Assembly (NCBI GenBank): GCA_031549565.1
Contig: JAVBPO010000025.1
Span: 1-64,000, forward strand
Source of the DNA: JAVBSX01 sp031549565
Lineage (GTDB): Bacteria; Planctomycetota; Planctomycetia; Pirellulales; Thermoguttaceae
Length of the DNA: 64,000 nt
Reading direction: 5' to 3'
Part shown: positions 41,641 to 50,509 of the stretch, one piece after another
Position numbering within the stretch: the first letter of the stretch is position 1
Layout: the number at the start of each line of letters is the position of its first letter
Made by a program: the position numbers and the translations under genes
Notes under the pieces: generated by a model
Databases searched by the model: none
Told to the model about the DNA's origin: nothing
The model's input: only the letters and a program-made list of their open reading frames with translations

Positions 41641-43017
41641 TCAGCGTGTGTATCGGACCGGCATTGGAAGAGATGCGGAAATCGGGAAGACCCGAACATC
41701 CCACATTCCGGTTTCCTGGAGAAAATCGAGAATCGTATACCGCGATCGAATCAGTTGCGCGAGAGCGAAGCTTTCCAGGAACCTCGTTCGGTCAATCCCG
41801 ATCTGTTCCGGCTGTGAGGGGGCTCCGGCGATTTGAAGATTACGACGAATCGTTTGCGGTCCCAAGAGTTGCTTTTGCAAACGCCGCTTCACTTCCTCCC
41901 AAGATCCGGCGAACAAGTCCAACCGGCGCACGATTTCGTCGTCGGAAACGTATTTCGCACGGCTTTCTTCGATCACCCGCCCGATCTGTTCCTCTCCCGA
42001 AAACGAGTCGCGAATGAATCGCTCCGTTTGTTCCCACGTTCGGCGGTTTTGAAGGATCGCTCGTTTCGAGTCGCGAAAATCGTTCGATTCGAGCTTGAGG
42101 GCCTGTTCGTAAAGCGACTCGGTCGCGATCGTGCCGATTCCGACTTTGAATCCGTGATACGGAATCTCTCCCCCGAACGTGTGCCCCTGGTTGTCCCACA
42201 GATGGGAAAACAGGTGTTCCGCTCCCGAAGCCGTGCGGGAAGTTTTTGCCAGTTGCATCGCGATACCACTGGTGATCAAGCCTTCGAGAAGATTCAAAAT
42301 CGCCGATTTTTCTTGTCTTGCGACACCTTCCGGATCCGCGATCCAGTCGCTCAGATGATTCTGGACAAGAGAAAACGCGACGAAATGGATCGGTTCGGCC
42401 CCGACGAAATCGGCGAGGATCCAATCGGCTCCGGCGGGGACTTTAGCAATCAAGTCGGCGTATCCCGCAGCGGCAAGCGGGCCCGGAGCACGGCAGATCA
42501 CGTCCATGTCGATCAAAATCGCGGTCGGGGCGTCACAGAAAACGGTCTTCTTGAATCCACCGGATTCGATCGGGGCTCCGTAAGCGGCGTATCCGTCCAT
42601 AGACGCCGCCGTTGCGACAATCATATATTTCCGCCCCGACTCGAACGCGGCCAATTTGACCAGATCGTTGATCGTTCCGGAACCGACCGCGATCGGAATC
42701 GCTTCGGTGTGCGAAAATCGCTCCCTAAGCCGGTCGCAATGTTTTCGTTCGGCGTGGAGATTCGGCTCCGCGAACACGAACGGTTCTTCCAACGTCGTGA
42801 TTTCTTCGCCGCGGAGCCGGTTCAGAATTTCCGTACCCGCGGCTTTCATCGTATTGCGATCCGCGACGAGAATCGCCGGGCAGTCCGCGCCGAACGATTC
42901 CCGAAACACCTCGCCGGTTCGGTCGAGTAGGTTTTCGCCGATCCGCACGCAACGGGTCGTCTCCGCGAAACGAAGCGTCGAATCGATGCGACGCTGGACG
43001 GCGCAAAACGGTGTCAC
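41641..43017 (-). CDS. sn-glycerol-1-phosphate dehydrogenase (AraM/EgsA type)
   Basis: 458 residues. NAD(P)-dependent reduction of dihydroxyacetone phosphate to sn-glycerol-1-phosphate is the activity known for bacterial AraM and archaeal EgsA. The Rossmann block AIPIAVGSGTINDLVKLAAF, the substrate block IVATAASMDGYAAYGAP and the metal ligands in AAGYADLIAK, SGAEHLFSHLWD and YHGFKVGIG are all visible. The C-terminal 100 residues are longer than in B. subtilis AraM. The gene starts three bases after the upstream DUF2088-like gene, forming an operon. The role of G1P in this organism (special lipids or teichoic-like polymers) is open. Confidence 0.88.
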   Translation of the reverse strand: MTPFCAVQRRIDSTLRFAETTRCVRIGENLLDRTGEVFRESFGADCPAILVADRNTMKAAGTEILNRLRGEEITTLEEPFVFAEPNLHAERKHCDRLRERFSHTEAIPIAVGSGTINDLVKLAAFESGRKYMIVATAASMDGYAAYGAPIESGGFKKTVFCDAPTAILIDMDVICRAPGPLAAAGYADLIAKVPAGADWILADFVGAEPIHFVAFSLVQNHLSDWIADPEGVARQEKSAILNLLEGLITSGIAMQLAKTSRTASGAEHLFSHLWDNQGHTFGGEIPYHGFKVGIGTIATESLYEQALKLESNDFRDSKRAILQNRRTWEQTERFIRDSFSGEEQIGRVIEESRAKYVSDDEIVRRLDLFAGSWEEVKRRLQKQLLGPQTIRRNLQIAGAPSQPEQIGIDRTRFLESFALAQLIRSRYTILDFLQETGMWDVRVFPISASLPMPVRYTR

Positions 43018-43019
43018 GG

Positions 43020-43598
43020 TTAAACCTCCCGTGTCGCGTCGGCGGTCCAGAGCTCCCCTTTTTTGCGAATCGTCAGGACGACCCCGAGAAGTTGGGCCGC
43101 TTCTTCGACGTCTCCTGTCAATCGTTTACGCATCGCCGGGGACATTTTTTCGCTTTCGGCCTGGGCGAAGCGCATTTGCGATTCGCGGTCCGCGAATCGG
43201 GGAAACAGTCCGGTATGGATTCCGTACTCACCCGGTTTTTCGCAGATCGGGAGCACGAAATCGGCGTCGACCAGTTCCCGGCACAAACCGATCGGTTCCC
43301 CTCGTCGATTGACGCCGAGGTGCGCGATTTCACGACGATTGCCCGGCTGGTGAAAAACGATACGGAATGTTTTTGCGACCGGTTCCGTAAAAGCGGCACG
43401 GATCGCGGCTTCCTTCTCTTTGAATTCCTGTTCCGTTAAAACGAGAACGAGATCGGCAGCTTCGATTCCGCGTTCGAGTACGGCCGCGACGAGATCGGCC
43501 AGGAGCGTTTCGTTTTTCGCGACTTTTTTATCGGGTGCGATCGCGACCCGGTCGCCGGGGAAAAAGTACGAATGGGGGAGTGTAAATCGCGAACTCAT
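43020..43598 (-). CDS. LarA-N (DUF2088)-like protein
   Basis: 192 residues from the ATG overlapping the stop of the previous gene (ATGA). Lactate-racemase N-terminal-like features: an early FFPGDRVAIAPDKKV, a helix TLLADLVAAVLERGI, a strand LVLVLTEQEF, and the block REIAHLGVNRRGEPIGLCRE followed by DADFVLPIC, which resembles the R-G-x-P-hydrophobic region of DUF2088. Full LarA proteins have about 430 residues with a nickel-pincer Lys and His; the C-terminal half is missing here, so racemase activity is unlikely. Assignment is tentative. Operon with the AtpZ-like and G1P dehydrogenase genes. Confidence 0.5.
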   Translation of the reverse strand: MSSRFTLPHSYFFPGDRVAIAPDKKVAKNETLLADLVAAVLERGIEAADLVLVLTEQEFKEKEAAIRAAFTEPVAKTFRIVFHQPGNRREIAHLGVNRRGEPIGLCRELVDADFVLPICEKPGEYGIHTGLFPRFADRESQMRFAQAESEKMSPAMRKRLTGDVEEAAQLLGVVLTIRKKGELWTADATREV

Positions 43599-43900
43599 GG
43601 TTTGGTGTCCTCGCTCGTTTTTTTTCCGTCCTTGTTTTTCTTGTCGATCTGGAGCAGATGCAGCAGAGCGGTCGTCATTCCGAGCGCGGCCCCGAGGACC
43701 GTGAAAAGCAGGAGCGTGCCGCATTTGCCGTCGAGCCAGATTCCGAAAAGCGGCGGCAAGGCCATTTCCATCGCAATCGACGAAACGATCACGCTCCACT
43801 CGTATCCGATCGCGTAAGGAGAGCGGCCCGAGCGATCGTCGTCGTGATCATGGGGAGTCAAGGGAGTTTTCACTTTTACCCGGGCACGGTCAGAAGTCAA
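43595..43900 (-). CDS. AtpZ/AtpI-like small membrane protein
   Basis: 101 residues with two transmembrane helices (VIVSSIAMEMALPPLFGIWL and LLLFTVLGAALGMTTALLHL) joined by a short DGKCGT turn, the hallmark layout of the AtpZ/AtpI group encoded before many F-type ATP synthase operons. No ATP synthase genes are in the window. The N-terminus carries a His/Asp-rich stretch (TPHDHDDDRSGRS). It overlaps the following gene by four bases and starts nine bases after the stop of the coiled-coil membrane protein gene, so it may belong to the same transcript. Confidence 0.7.
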   Translation of the reverse strand: MTSDRARVKVKTPLTPHDHDDDRSGRSPYAIGYEWSVIVSSIAMEMALPPLFGIWLDGKCGTLLLFTVLGAALGMTTALLHLLQIDKKNKDGKKTSEDTKP

Positions 43901-43909
43901 CGGAACGTC

Positions 43910-45592
43910 TTAATTTCCGCCGTAAATTCCGCTCACTTCGCCGGGGGCGACGTTCACGGGCTTGCGTTCCTTGTGGTAAAGCGGTGATACGGTCCCGACG
44001 GACGGTTTCATCACGGCGCCGTCTTTTCGGTAGAGCGGCGACACGGTTCCGGGGGATAGCTTGGCCGCGACATCGGCCTGTTGACTGTAAAGCGGCGACA
44101 CGGTACTTCCTTGTGAAACCGGCATGGCTTTCGAGGGTCGCGATATGATATCGCTTTCGTTGGCACGGCTTCCGTATCCTTGAGACGGTACCGCGTTCCG
44201 CCAGCCCATTTGACGGAGAAGCTCCGGTAGGGTAATTGAGCGAATTCCGTTCAACTTGGCCTGTTCGGCGAGAACTTTCATATTCGACATCAGGGTGTTA
44301 CTCATCGGATCTCCAACCCCCTCGACAATGAACGCGGTTTCCACGGAGAGTTCATCGCCTTCCCCCTTGATGATTTCACCGGTGTCTTCGTCCTCGCTGA
44401 TGGATTTCATCCGTACCGGCGATTCGCCGAGGATCACGATTTTTCCATGGCGATCGGTTTTCCAATCGACTTTCATGACGCTTCCGTCGCTTTTCGTATA
44501 ATAATCGACGACTCCGCCGTTGGCGAGGATCAAATTGATCACGTCCTTCATGTCGTCTTCCCGGGTGGTGTCATCCAAGCTTCGCGAGCCGAATCCCCGC
44601 ACGACCATACGACCACTGAGGACGAAAATCGGATGTTGTCCCGGCTTCCAGACGGGGGTGTAAATCAGGTCTCCTTTTTGGATCGGATCGGTAATGACCG
44701 TTTCCAGAATGCGGGCTTCCGCGCGGTTGGGCCCGAGGATCTGGCTCACTTCGATGCTCCCTTTGGACCTCGCTTCGGAAAGATTCTTCTCCGCCGGATC
44801 GAACACGGCAAATGTGATTCCGTTACGCAATCCCGAAGCGCTGCCGATATCGAGGTTCACGATACCGCTCGACTGGTTGACCGTAACGACGCGACCGTCT
44901 TCCCGAGTCAGGACGGGACTGCGAAGGGAGGAAAGCTCCTGGTTCAGGATTTCGTTGGCTTTATTGATCGTTTGCACTTTGCGCTCGGCATAGGCGGCTT
45001 CCGTTTTCGCCTGCGTGATCGACTTTTCGGAACTTTCGCGCATCTCGCGGTACTCGTTTTGGAGCGTTTGCTTGACCTCGCTACGTTGAGCCATGGTCGC
45101 AGTGTATTTCGCCTGTTCTTCTTGCAGTTTCTTACGATCGGCCGCAGCGGCGTCTTCGTGGATTTTGATTTGATTCTGCGTATCGGCGTACAGGACGGCG
45201 TACTTGTTTTCCAGATCCACTTTCGCGGTATTGGCCAAAGCCAATTCCTTGTTGACTCCGTCGAGTTTCGCGATCAGTTGGTCGACGAGATTCGTGTAGC
45301 CCTTGACCACATCCTGAGTTCCTTCGACTTGGTTCGCGTATTTCTTATTGGACGCTTCGATATCGGCCACCGGCACCGTTGAAGCGGCTCCAATGATTTG
45401 CTTGAGCGTTTCGACATCCGTGTTGGCTGTTCGCAAGCTCCCTTCCAAGTCGGAGGCTTTCTTGGTCGCCGTTTCAAGCTGCTGGGCTTTTTCCGACGAC
45501 GAACGATAAAAGACGACGCACAGGACCATCAGGAGAACGGACAAGAGACTAAAAACGATGATCACTATTGTCGTACCTTGATCAGATTTCAT
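43910..45592 (-). CDS. Membrane-anchored coiled-coil protein with C-terminal TVSPLY repeats
   Basis: 560 residues, no family recognised. One N-terminal transmembrane helix (TIVIIVFSLLSVLLMVLCVV) is followed by a long coiled coil (about 35-230, rich in Lys/Glu/Gln/Ala) and a globular part with VLTREDGRVVTVNQSSGIVN, reminiscent of small beta-barrel domains. The tail holds a hexapeptide repeat: STVSPLY, GTVSPLY, GTVSPLY and finally GEVSGIYGGN, spaced about 17 residues. The tail therefore looks like a set of short linear binding motifs. It is transcribed from a good promoter at 45683-45711. Perhaps an envelope or cytoskeleton-like scaffold; that is only a guess. Confidence 0.75.
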   Translation of the reverse strand: MKSDQGTTIVIIVFSLLSVLLMVLCVVFYRSSSEKAQQLETATKKASDLEGSLRTANTDVETLKQIIGAASTVPVADIEASNKKYANQVEGTQDVVKGYTNLVDQLIAKLDGVNKELALANTAKVDLENKYAVLYADTQNQIKIHEDAAAADRKKLQEEQAKYTATMAQRSEVKQTLQNEYREMRESSEKSITQAKTEAAYAERKVQTINKANEILNQELSSLRSPVLTREDGRVVTVNQSSGIVNLDIGSASGLRNGITFAVFDPAEKNLSEARSKGSIEVSQILGPNRAEARILETVITDPIQKGDLIYTPVWKPGQHPIFVLSGRMVVRGFGSRSLDDTTREDDMKDVINLILANGGVVDYYTKSDGSVMKVDWKTDRHGKIVILGESPVRMKSISEDEDTGEIIKGEGDELSVETAFIVEGVGDPMSNTLMSNMKVLAEQAKLNGIRSITLPELLRQMGWRNAVPSQGYGSRANESDIISRPSKAMPVSQGSTVSPLYSQQADVAAKLSPGTVSPLYRKDGAVMKPSVGTVSPLYHKERKPVNVAPGEVSGIYGGN

Positions 45593-45682
45593 GATCGATA
45601 TGCTCCCGATTGAAATGAACGGAGGAGGGCTCGTTAGGCGATAAGGGCGGAAGTGCGGAGAACAAACTTCTCTCCGACTTCG

Positions 45683-45711
45683 ATTCTAATAATGCTAAAA
45701 TAAGTTGTCAA
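45683..45711 (-). promoter_or_regulatory. Sigma-70-like promoter of the coiled-coil protein gene
   Basis: TTGACA (45711-45706), a 17-base spacer, TAGAAT (45688-45683) on the minus strand. It predicts a leader of about 85 bases before the ATG at 45592. Confidence 0.75.
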
Positions 45712-46013
45712 CAAAGACCTTGCCGAATACGCGAATTTTTACGATTCCGGGCCGCTTATCGCGGTTTCTCCGGTTTTTCCGGGCAGGACAAAAGTCCGGA
45801 GCGCACGTCATGCTTTCAACCTATTTCGGTATACATCGGTAATATGCCGCGAGTTTTGGAGAACCCACGCTCTGGAGCGGAATTTTCAACCAAAAATATT
45901 GTTGCTCTCCGCAATTAAACCTTTAATGTCGGTTGTAGTAAATATAAGTGTGGTCGGCGCGGAAGTTTTTTGCGTGCGAAGACGCAGCGATGCGGAGTTC
46001 GCGGAGAATCCTC

Positions 46014-46028
46014 TACCGGGGCTCCCGG
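46014..46028. repeat. GC hairpin TACCGGGGCTCCCGG, copy 2
   Basis: Same 15-mer as 41597-41611, one base beyond the stop of the transglutaminase gene. Confidence 0.55.
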
Positions 46029-46029
46029 A

Positions 46030-48999
46030 TCATGTTCGATCCGTTGCGGTTTTCAGTTGGGACAGGTCGTTTCCGATTTTTGCCAAATCCTTGTCGTTGA
46101 GCGGAAGATTTCCGAAACGGACACGGTAAAACGCTTCCACAATGTTCGCGGCACATCGATTGAGCGATTCCAAGTCGACCTTTTTCTCAGCGGTCCGAAT
46201 CCGTTCGATCAGGAATGGAATCGCCCGTGTGGAAAATTCCTGCTGCGTCTCGCTGGGGCGCCGTTGAAGCGAAACCTTCGACAGTAGTCGCTCCATTTGA
46301 ACGTAAAAGTCGACCGAAGCTTGCCGCTTACGCTCCTGAACATCCAAGGGGATCAAAAGACGCCGGAAAAGCCGCAGAACCCCCAACCGAACGAGAACAT
46401 AAATCCCGCCGAAAAGAATCGCAAGAGGAAGAACGATCAGAAAAATATCCGTCTGCCGAATCGTCCCGGCACGGATTTGCACAAAAATTTCCTGGTACCG
46501 TTGCAAGATCGACGATCCGATTTCGCTCCACTGATTGGTTTGCGCCGCGTTTTTCACCGTTTCGAACAGTTGGCGAAACGGTTCGTAAATCATACTCGAT
46601 TGCTTGGATCCGTCCATGTTCATAACGTAGTTTTGCCAAAAGATCTGGACCGCGTGGATCCAATCGGAGAGACTCATGGAAAAGCCCCGCAGCATATCCG
46701 CTTCCTGTTCGGGAGTCGCGTCCAATCGCAACCACCCTCCCTTTCGCCAGTGGTTCGCGAATGGGGCTTGGGTCAGATTGCCCGGCAAGGCGATCGGGGA
46801 GATATACACCTCCACCCAACTGTGAGCGTCGGATTGTCGGACCATGTATCCTTCCGAACCTTTGGTGAACGCGACCGTTTTGTATCCGATGCAGACCCGG
46901 GAAGGGATTCCGACGCTCCGCAGCATCATTGCGAGGGTTCCGGCGAAGAATTCACAATGCCCTCGCGGATTGGCGGCGACGAAATCCTCGAGCGGATCCA
47001 GCGAGGTATCACGGACGATTCCGCCCAACTGATACTGGAATCGCTCGTCGTGCTTCAATCGCGTTTCGAGATTGCGTGCCCGTCCGATCAGATCGGCGGG
47101 GGGAAGCTTGGCCTGCGAATCCCACTCCTGGGCTAATGCGACCAACTTCGGCATCTGGTCCCGGGAAATCTGGAGTAGATTGGTCGTGTTGATCGGCTCC
47201 GTGCAAGGGACCAAATCCATTTGTTCGCCGCCGCGGAACGCCGTCGTGTAATACCCTTGAACGAACGGACGCGGACGACGTCCTCGTCTTCCGTCCGGAA
47301 TCTCGATACGATCGGGAAAAATCGCGACCCGATTCATTTCGCGACCGAGAATGTAAAACGGCCAAACCGTAAACAGGACGCGGCTGTCCAACGGCTGGGT
47401 CGTGATCCTCAAGTGAACCAAGTCGCTCTTTTCCGCAAAAAACATTTCCGCGACGTCCGTTTGAGGAACGATCCGACTTTGCATCATCATTTCCCAATCG
47501 TTCGGCGGTTGCTGCGGTCTCGAAGCCCAACCGAAAAAATCGAGAGGGCTGGAGTTTGTAGAACGCGTCGGCCATTGTTGGGACGGCGGTCTCTGATTTT
47601 GCGGGGGACCTTGAGGAGGAGAGAAAGGGGGAAGTCCCGATCGGGACCAACGACCTCGACCGGGTTCGTACCGGTCCACGACGACGCCTCGCAGATAGAA
47701 AGTCTTCCCTTCGATTGCGTCGTAGTTGGGTTCGTTGGGATTAAGGGGAGGGTAATCGGCCCAAACATCCCTTGCGCCTTCGGCGTTTGCGACCTGCGAA
47801 ACGGTCGGCTGAGTCAATGCGATCGAGAGAACTTCCTGGTAATTCTGAAGGACGTTTCCCAAGGAACCGAGTCGAATTTCTTCGGTAAACCCGACCGAAC
47901 TGATCGGAGCGGTTGCCGCGGAATTCCAGCGTTCGTAGGAAAGCCGTTGCCCGAACATTTCGATTCCGCTGAATCGGGGAATCAATAAAAAGACGATCAC
48001 CCCGATGAAAAGCGACCACAGTGTCGCACGAAAAAGACGTCCGAACAATTCCCGCTGTCCGCCGATCAGGCCGGTTTTGCGATTCGTCCCGCCGGAAAAA
48101 ATCGGCGTCGCATGCAGCAACGGCCAATTCGAATCGCCGTGATTGTTGTGATCGTTTTCACGCTCCTGGGCGACTTGCCGGGTCAAGATCGGAATCGCGA
48201 CATCGCTGACTTCGGATGTGTCGTCTCCTTCGAGGTCTTCCCAAAGATCGGTCCAACCGGACGTGCCCGGCGCCGCGGCTTCCCAACGGACCTCGGATTG
48301 CCGGGAAGCGGCGTAGGTTTGGCCGAATTTGGCGTCGCGGGGTTTGTGGGACGAATTTCCATCGCGGGGCCGGCGCTGTTCGTCGTTCTCCCGGTAGGAC
48401 AGGATCAACGAAAGCGGCCCGACAATGAACGTCGCGAACGCGATTTTCAAGAGTCGGCTCCAATCCTGTTTTTGCCTCAGTTCGGACGAATGAAGTTGGA
48501 ACGCGCCGCGAACAAAAGAGTGCCGTTTGAAATAAGCGTTTTCGTCGTGCAGGAAAATGAGCGTCAAAGCGCAAAGATTGGCAAAAACGTACAGCAACAG
48601 AAGCAGGCCGAACGCGAGGCTCTGCTGAAACGCCGTCGCGACGATCACTTGCAGGAGCGAAATCATCAGGATATGCCAACGGTTGCGCTGATTCTTCTCC
48701 TGGAACAGGACGACGATTTGAACGAGCTGCAAAAGCCGGGCGATCCCGATCGCAAGGTCGACGGTCCGATACCGCAAAATCCCGCCGAGTGAAAGAAAAA
48801 CGATCGCAAGGATCAGGGCATTGCTCACGAACCGGTTCAGCTTGACCGTTTTCAAAATGTCCGTCAGGTACAAGCTGGCCGCCGCGGAGAGAAAAACGAG
48901 GACCGTCGTGTAATGCGTACTGGATCCGAGCCCGAGCATGAACGACGAAAGACATGCGATCAAAGCAAGGTTTAACGCGATACCGAATTGAAGTCGCAT
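46030..48999 (-). CDS. TgpA-type membrane transglutaminase-like protein
   Basis: 989 residues. The N-terminal third has about six transmembrane helices (LTDILKTVKLNRFVSNALIL, ILMISLLQVIVATAFQQSLA), as in TgpA/DUF3488 proteins. A large extracytoplasmic part with the transglutaminase triad follows: Cys in NPRGHCEFFAGTLAMMLR (about residue 681), His in SDAHSWVEVYI and the Asp in GGWLRLDATP. A second membrane helix near 860 and a C-terminal DUF4129-like helical domain close the protein. Family proteins form or cleave isopeptide bonds at the envelope. In many bacteria they sit with MoxR and DUF58 genes, which are absent here. It precedes nothing cotranscribed downstream. Confidence 0.9.
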   Translation of the reverse strand: MRLQFGIALNLALIACLSSFMLGLGSSTHYTTVLVFLSAAASLYLTDILKTVKLNRFVSNALILAIVFLSLGGILRYRTVDLAIGIARLLQLVQIVVLFQEKNQRNRWHILMISLLQVIVATAFQQSLAFGLLLLLYVFANLCALTLIFLHDENAYFKRHSFVRGAFQLHSSELRQKQDWSRLLKIAFATFIVGPLSLILSYRENDEQRRPRDGNSSHKPRDAKFGQTYAASRQSEVRWEAAAPGTSGWTDLWEDLEGDDTSEVSDVAIPILTRQVAQERENDHNNHGDSNWPLLHATPIFSGGTNRKTGLIGGQRELFGRLFRATLWSLFIGVIVFLLIPRFSGIEMFGQRLSYERWNSAATAPISSVGFTEEIRLGSLGNVLQNYQEVLSIALTQPTVSQVANAEGARDVWADYPPLNPNEPNYDAIEGKTFYLRGVVVDRYEPGRGRWSRSGLPPFSPPQGPPQNQRPPSQQWPTRSTNSSPLDFFGWASRPQQPPNDWEMMMQSRIVPQTDVAEMFFAEKSDLVHLRITTQPLDSRVLFTVWPFYILGREMNRVAIFPDRIEIPDGRRGRRPRPFVQGYYTTAFRGGEQMDLVPCTEPINTTNLLQISRDQMPKLVALAQEWDSQAKLPPADLIGRARNLETRLKHDERFQYQLGGIVRDTSLDPLEDFVAANPRGHCEFFAGTLAMMLRSVGIPSRVCIGYKTVAFTKGSEGYMVRQSDAHSWVEVYISPIALPGNLTQAPFANHWRKGGWLRLDATPEQEADMLRGFSMSLSDWIHAVQIFWQNYVMNMDGSKQSSMIYEPFRQLFETVKNAAQTNQWSEIGSSILQRYQEIFVQIRAGTIRQTDIFLIVLPLAILFGGIYVLVRLGVLRLFRRLLIPLDVQERKRQASVDFYVQMERLLSKVSLQRRPSETQQEFSTRAIPFLIERIRTAEKKVDLESLNRCAANIVEAFYRVRFGNLPLNDKDLAKIGNDLSQLKTATDRT

Positions 49000-49010
49000 G
49001 GCGAATAAAT

Positions 49011-49038
49011 GTTAGCGGCGGGGCTTGCCCCGCGTTTG
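49011..49038. repeat. Family-C GC palindrome
   Basis: GTTAGCGGCGGGGCTTGCCC continuing to CGCGTTTG. Same family as 22529-22553 and 36821-36848. Located between two minus-strand genes, 12 bases upstream of the transglutaminase ATG. Confidence 0.75.
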
Positions 49039-49061
49039 TAATGTGACACGCCTCGAAACTA

Positions 49062-49084
49062 TTTCTTTGTGCGCGGCTCTGATT
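49062..49084. repeat. Single arm of the 103-bp palindromic element
   Basis: TTTCTTTGTGCGCGGCTCTG followed by ATT matches the right arm of the element at 1517-1619 (TTACTTCGTGCGCGGCTCTG) and ends just before the stop of the next gene at 49087. Confidence 0.7.
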
Positions 49085-49086
49085 CG

Positions 49087-50202
49087 CTACTCTTCATCCT
49101 CTTCCTCTTCGAACTCTTCTTCCTCCGTCCCTTCTTCCTCTTCCCACTGTTCCTCATCGCACTGTACGTCTTCCTCGAATTCTTCCGGGAAATCTTCTTC
49201 GATTTCTTCCGGCGGCTCCTCGATTTTTACAGGTTTCTTCGGTCGGATTTTTTTGAGTTTCTCTAAAGTTTCCTCCTCGTCAAGTGGTTCGATTTCGCCG
49301 ATCTTGACGATTTTTTCGCCGTGTTCAGCGGGATGAACGATCTGGAGGACTCGCGAAGCGGAGCCTTTGGATTTCGTTTTCTTTTCCTCTTTCGGCGGCG
49401 GCTCGACGACAACGGTCGGCGTTTTTTCCGGTTTTTCCGTCGACTTTTTCGAAGCTCGCGATCGCTTTTTCGGCGGTGCGACTTCCGGCAGGGAAGTTGT
49501 CGCGATTGTTCCGGACACGGTTCGGACGAGCAACATTCGGGTGAAAAGCGAGAACGAAAAGAGCGCAAATAACGCCCCGATCATTTCCAGACCGGTTTGA
49601 AGTGCGATGGGAAATCGGGAATCTTTCACAGGGAGATCCAACAGGTCCAGCGCCAAACAGCAGGCCAATAAACCCGATAGTGCGGCCACGAAAAACGTGT
49701 TGCACGCGAGAAGATTGTGCCGCATCTCGACCAGCAACCGCGAACCGATCATCCCGAACAGGACGACGTAAACGGCGACCCACCACACTTCCCCGTTTCC
49801 GTACAGCGACGTTCCGCTTAGCTTGACGAGTACGATGCGAAGAAATTCCCGGATTTGACACACCGAATCGACACTCAACAAAAGCGAACCGACCGCGGCC
49901 CAAAGCCAAATGTCGCTGAGCCGATGAAACGACGCGATTTCGGTCGAAGCGGATTTCCGGTCGATCTGAAACACGACGATACAAACCAACCCCGCAAAGG
50001 TCCAGAGAACCGAGGTGAACCATGCCGCAAGATTACCTCGGACGGCGAAATCGAGCGACGACAATTCCGGTTGGCTGATTTTTTCCAACAAGCCGGGCTC
50101 GATCCAGTACAGATACTCCAAACCAAGAATGCACCCGACCCCGAACAGAAGCAGCAGCAGATAATTCCACCATCGCGTCGGTATCAGGTCGGTCAGTTGC
50201 AT
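49087..50202 (-). CDS. Polytopic membrane protein with Lys-rich linker and polyglutamate tail
   Basis: 371 residues from the ATG giving MQLTDLIPTRWW; the open frame extends upstream without coding character. Six or so transmembrane helices occupy residues 10-240 (YLLLLLFGVGCILGLEYLYW, VWWVAVYVVLFGMIGSRLLV, IGALFALFSFSLFTRMLLV). After a basic linker (PPKKRSRASKKSTEKPEKTP) comes an extremely acidic tail in which the last 60 residues are mostly Glu/Asp. No family recognised. Such charge-segregated tails suit cation or protein binding. Upstream of the transglutaminase gene on the same strand, so possibly functionally linked to the envelope. Confidence 0.7.
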   Translation of the reverse strand: MQLTDLIPTRWWNYLLLLLFGVGCILGLEYLYWIEPGLLEKISQPELSSLDFAVRGNLAAWFTSVLWTFAGLVCIVVFQIDRKSASTEIASFHRLSDIWLWAAVGSLLLSVDSVCQIREFLRIVLVKLSGTSLYGNGEVWWVAVYVVLFGMIGSRLLVEMRHNLLACNTFFVAALSGLLACCLALDLLDLPVKDSRFPIALQTGLEMIGALFALFSFSLFTRMLLVRTVSGTIATTSLPEVAPPKKRSRASKKSTEKPEKTPTVVVEPPPKEEKKTKSKGSASRVLQIVHPAEHGEKIVKIGEIEPLDEEETLEKLKKIRPKKPVKIEEPPEEIEEDFPEEFEEDVQCDEEQWEEEEGTEEEEFEEEEDEE

Positions 50203-50509
50203 GGGATTGAGGGACGCGGAGCGGGGCGGATCGAGTGAAAAGGAAGGGCGGAAAAATGGGTATCTGGTGCGGCTTCCACTTCCCACAAAGAAAAAGTTAT
50301 ACCCGCCCTGAACCAAGAAAACAAGGCGTCTCGGCGGCACCTTCTCGTTCCGGGGTTGTCGTCTCATTCGGGATTTTTCTCCGGACAGAACGGGCGCAAC
50401 ATGCCCTGCGTCCCGCCAAATTTCACTAACGTTACGATATCATTTGGCAGGGAGCAAATCCGGCAAAAGAGTGTTCGCCCCAACGTCAAAGCGGGGCTGG
50501 TATGTAGGA
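50203..50509. other. Intergenic region, 307 bases
   Basis: Between two minus-strand genes. No frame with protein character, no known repeat and no convincing promoter were seen. Confidence 0.5.

Larger units (their letters stand above)
45593..46029. other. Intergenic region with minus-strand promoter
   Basis: 437 bases. The promoter of the coiled-coil protein gene is at 45683-45711; a GC hairpin (TACCGGGGCTCCCGG) at 46014-46028 touches the stop of the transglutaminase gene. The middle 300 bases show no gene, repeat or RNA that I recognise. Confidence 0.55.
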
